This document shows positions 5,906 through 6,666 of a DNA stretch of 6,666 nucleotides, one piece after another. The notes below the pieces were generated by a model that ran no database searches, had not been told where the DNA came from, and worked only from the letters and a program-made list of their open reading frames with translations. This DNA comes from JAXDBW01 sp034678405. GTDB taxonomy: Bacteria > Patescibacteriota > Patescibacteriia > UBA10025 > JAHIVO01. Made by a program: the position numbers and the translations under genes. The stretch's first letter is position 1. Each line of letters starts with the position of its first letter. Location: contig JAXDBW010000052.1 of NCBI GenBank assembly GCA_034678405.1, positions 1-6,666 on the forward strand. The letters are read 5' to 3'.

Positions 5906-6055
5906 ATGATAACTATCAACACAATCAAGACGCCTGCCCAGCGCACGGCGTTTATTACGTTTCCCTGGCAGCTATACCGAGACGATCCTGCCTGGGTCCG
6001 AACGCTGAACGAAATCCGAACTTTTTTTAGCGAAAATCCGAACGCTGAATTTTGA
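5906..6055 (+). pseudogene. Truncated 5' fragment of a GNAT-type acetyltransferase gene
   Basis: The ATG at 5906 opens a 49-codon frame ending in TGA at 6053-6055, 26 nt after the M23 gene. Residues 15-32 (AFITFPWQLYRDDPAWVR) match the conserved N-terminus of a GNAT-like N-acetyltransferase family (F-x-x-F-P, then LY-x-D-D-P-x-W-V), whose members I recall as several hundred residues long. The rest of the gene is absent. After about residue 38 the frame enters direct repeats and then a G-run hairpin, so a repeat insertion or recombination at the repeat probably removed the 3' part. The stub itself is unlikely to be functional. The family call rests on this short motif only. Confidence 0.6.
5997..6049 (+). 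repeat. Direct repeats at the acetyltransferase break point
   Basis: TCCGAACGCTGAA occurs twice, at 5997-6009 and 6037-6049, 40 nt apart. A third partial copy, ATCCGAAC, lies between at 6015-6022. The first copy is in the conserved acetyltransferase reading frame; the second lies after a T7 run. The spacing suggests a duplication made at insertion of the downstream repeat, or slippage. Confidence 0.55.
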
Positions 6056-6066
6056 AAAACTTTTAA

Positions 6067-6123
6067 GCTCGGGCGGGCAAAAAGGAAGGGGGTTGGGGGG
6101 AAGGAATTTTTGCCCGCCCTCGC
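6067..6123. repeat. G-run hairpin repeat, copy 2
   Basis: A 13-bp perfect stem (GGGCGGGCAAAAA at 6071-6083 with its complement at 6107-6119) closes a 23-nt loop of G5 and G6 runs separated by AA and TT. As in copy 1, a 2-nt symmetric mismatch follows (TC/TC at 6069-6070 and 6120-6121, which reads as GA/GA on the other strand), then further pairs (GC/GC). Stem base, mismatch position and purine loop are conserved while the inner stem differs, which points to a family of related repeats. Quadruplex formation on the + strand is possible. Its position right after the truncated acetyltransferase gene links it to that break. Confidence 0.6.
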
Positions 6124-6126
6124 TTT

Positions 6127-6240
6127 TCCGCCGCCGCCGAATTTCGTATTTTGCTTTGCAAAATGCGCCGCCAATACAGTTGCGCTTGACCCACCCTGCC
6201 CATTCGCGCGCAACATCAAGGAACTCCCTAAATATTTTAC
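6127..6240. other. Structured noncoding stretch between repeat copy 2 and the regulator
   Basis: No gene is supported here. Two clear inverted repeats are visible: ATTTTGC-TTT-GCAAAAT (6148-6164, 7-bp stem) and GTTGCGC (6179-6185) with GCGCAAC (6208-6214) around a 22-nt loop. TCCGCCGCCGCCGAATTT (6127-6144) resembles the right end of the element at 21-291 (GCCTCCGAATGA). This may be the rest of the copy 2 repeat. Open frames across it on both strands read like translated repeat sequence. Confidence 0.4.
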
Positions 6241-6250
6241 AAATCTGGCG

Positions 6251-6288
6251 TATTCCATTTTGGCATATTACACTATGGAATATAACAT
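6251..6288 (+). promoter_or_regulatory. Promoter overlapped by an operator-like inverted repeat
   Basis: TATTCCAT (6251-6258) and ATGGAATA (6275-6282) are perfect 8-bp inverted arms separated by 16 nt. A -35-like TTGGCA (6260-6265, five of six) lies between them. The -10 is either TATAAC (6281-6286, 15-nt spacer) or TAACAT (6283-6288, 17-nt spacer) and meets the right arm. A dyad across a promoter just ahead of a small XRE gene is the usual layout for an autoregulated controller protein. Confidence 0.5.
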
Positions 6289-6309
6289 ATAAGTATTAAA
6301 ACAACAAGT

Positions 6310-6534
6310 ATGAGCAAAACAATTTATTCAAAAGATCACAAATTTTTAACAGAACAACTTAAAAAAGCCCGTATTGAGGCTGGTTTTGATCAAGAGAAAG
6401 CCGCCGAACAGTTAGGTAAAACTCAATCTTACATTTCGAAAATTGAAGCCGGACAAAGAAGGGTGGATGTTGTGCAATTAAAAGAATTTGCCAAGGCATA
6501 TAAAAAATCATTGGATTTTTTTATTAAAAAATAA
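6310..6534 (+). CDS. XRE-family regulator, probable restriction-modification controller protein
   Basis: A 74-residue, nearly single-domain helix-turn-helix protein. The HTH_3 fold covers about 12-66: LKKARIEAGFDQEKAAEQLG (17-36) makes helices 1-2 and the turn, and QSYISKIEAGQRR (39-51) is the recognition helix with the classic SKIE-x-GQR signature. The C-terminus ends just after the fifth helix, the size of type II restriction-modification C proteins, which bind their own promoter and time endonuclease expression. The next ATG follows the stop by one base and starts an MvaI/BcnI-type endonuclease, supporting that role. The gene is much more AT-rich than 1831-5879, consistent with acquisition from elsewhere. 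No Shine-Dalgarno is visible. Confidence 0.85.
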   Translation: MSKTIYSKDHKFLTEQLKKARIEAGFDQEKAAEQLGKTQSYISKIEAGQRRVDVVQLKEFAKAYKKSLDFFIKK

Positions 6535-6535
6535 T

Positions 6536-6666
6536 ATGGATTTATCAAAGCTTAAAAAAGAACTACAAAAAATAAAAAAGCTTGGTTTTGTGCCAACCCA
6601 CAGAACTGGCGTTACAGGAATTGGAAAAACACTTGAAGATTTATTGAATATAAAAGAAAACAATAT
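6536..6666 (+). CDS. MvaI/BcnI-family type II restriction endonuclease, N-terminal part
   Basis: The gene starts at the ATG in TAATATG, one base after the regulator's stop, and runs off the window after 43 codons. The residues LGFVPTHRTGVTGIGKTLED (16-35) and LLNIKENN (36-43) match the start of the MvaI/BcnI restriction enzyme family (LGFV, R-x-G, TGIG-x-TLE, LL-x-I-x-EN), which shares the MutH fold. E34 lies where MutH has its first active-site glutamate. MvaI and BcnI cut as monomers at short C/G-containing sites (CCWGG, CCSGG); the target here is unknown. A cognate methyltransferase should follow outside the window. The identification rests on the N-terminal motif only, and completeness cannot be judged. 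Confidence 0.8.
   Translation, partial: MDLSKLKKELQKIKKLGFVPTHRTGVTGIGKTLEDLLNIKENN

Noticed and set aside
5902..6299. Frames on both strands across repeat copy 2 and the region before the regulator (up to 118 codons)
   Set aside because: They translate the hairpin repeat and give Pro/Gly/Phe-rich strings without domain features. Such frames are typical spurious predictions over repeats.
1..6666. CRISPR array, tRNA or rRNA genes
   Set aside because: No regularly spaced direct repeats with unique spacers, and no cloverleaf with a T-loop GTTCRANNC signature or rRNA-conserved segment, was found on reading either strand.

Overview
The window looks like chromosomal DNA of a small-genome bacterium, probably a Candidate Phyla Radiation (Patescibacteria/Parcubacteria-like) lineage. 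This is inferred from the gene types and from G-run hairpin repeats between genes. No rRNA or marker gene is present to confirm it. The standard genetic code fits every gene, with TGA used as stop. All supported genes lie on the + strand.

Layout. Positions 1-350 hold no convincing gene but are strongly structured. A candidate repeat element (21-291) is bounded by imperfect 21-nt terminal inverted repeats and contains a G-run hairpin and several further stems. From 375 a promoter leads into a two-gene unit: a small secreted or membrane protein (419-745) and an overlapping radical SAM/SPASM enzyme (717-1805). A deoxyribosyltransferase-like (DUF4406-type) protein follows (1831-2292). Next is a redox pair: a membrane-anchored protein with two cytochrome b5 domains (2334-3245), overlapping a two-helix PepSY-TM-like membrane protein (3223-3540) that has one His at the start of each helix. 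A new promoter region (3592-3690) precedes a surface-anchored protein with two related extracellular domains (3693-5156) and a membrane-anchored M23 zinc peptidase with all its catalytic residues (5166-5879).

The right part is a patchwork. A 49-codon stub that resembles the N-terminus of a GNAT-type acetyltransferase (5906-6055) breaks off where direct repeats and a second G-run hairpin element (6067-6123) begin. After about 180 bases of structured noncoding DNA the composition turns AT-rich. A promoter with an operator-like inverted repeat then drives a 74-residue XRE/controller-type regulator (6310-6534), followed one base later by the start of an MvaI/BcnI (MutH-fold) type II restriction endonuclease that runs off the window. 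This looks like the edge of a restriction-modification cassette placed next to a repeat.

The most promising under-described parts are the radical SAM enzyme with its overlapping small membrane partner, the double cytochrome b5 plus two-helix membrane protein module, and the paired G-run hairpin elements, which lie at both ends of the cassette and at the broken acetyltransferase gene.
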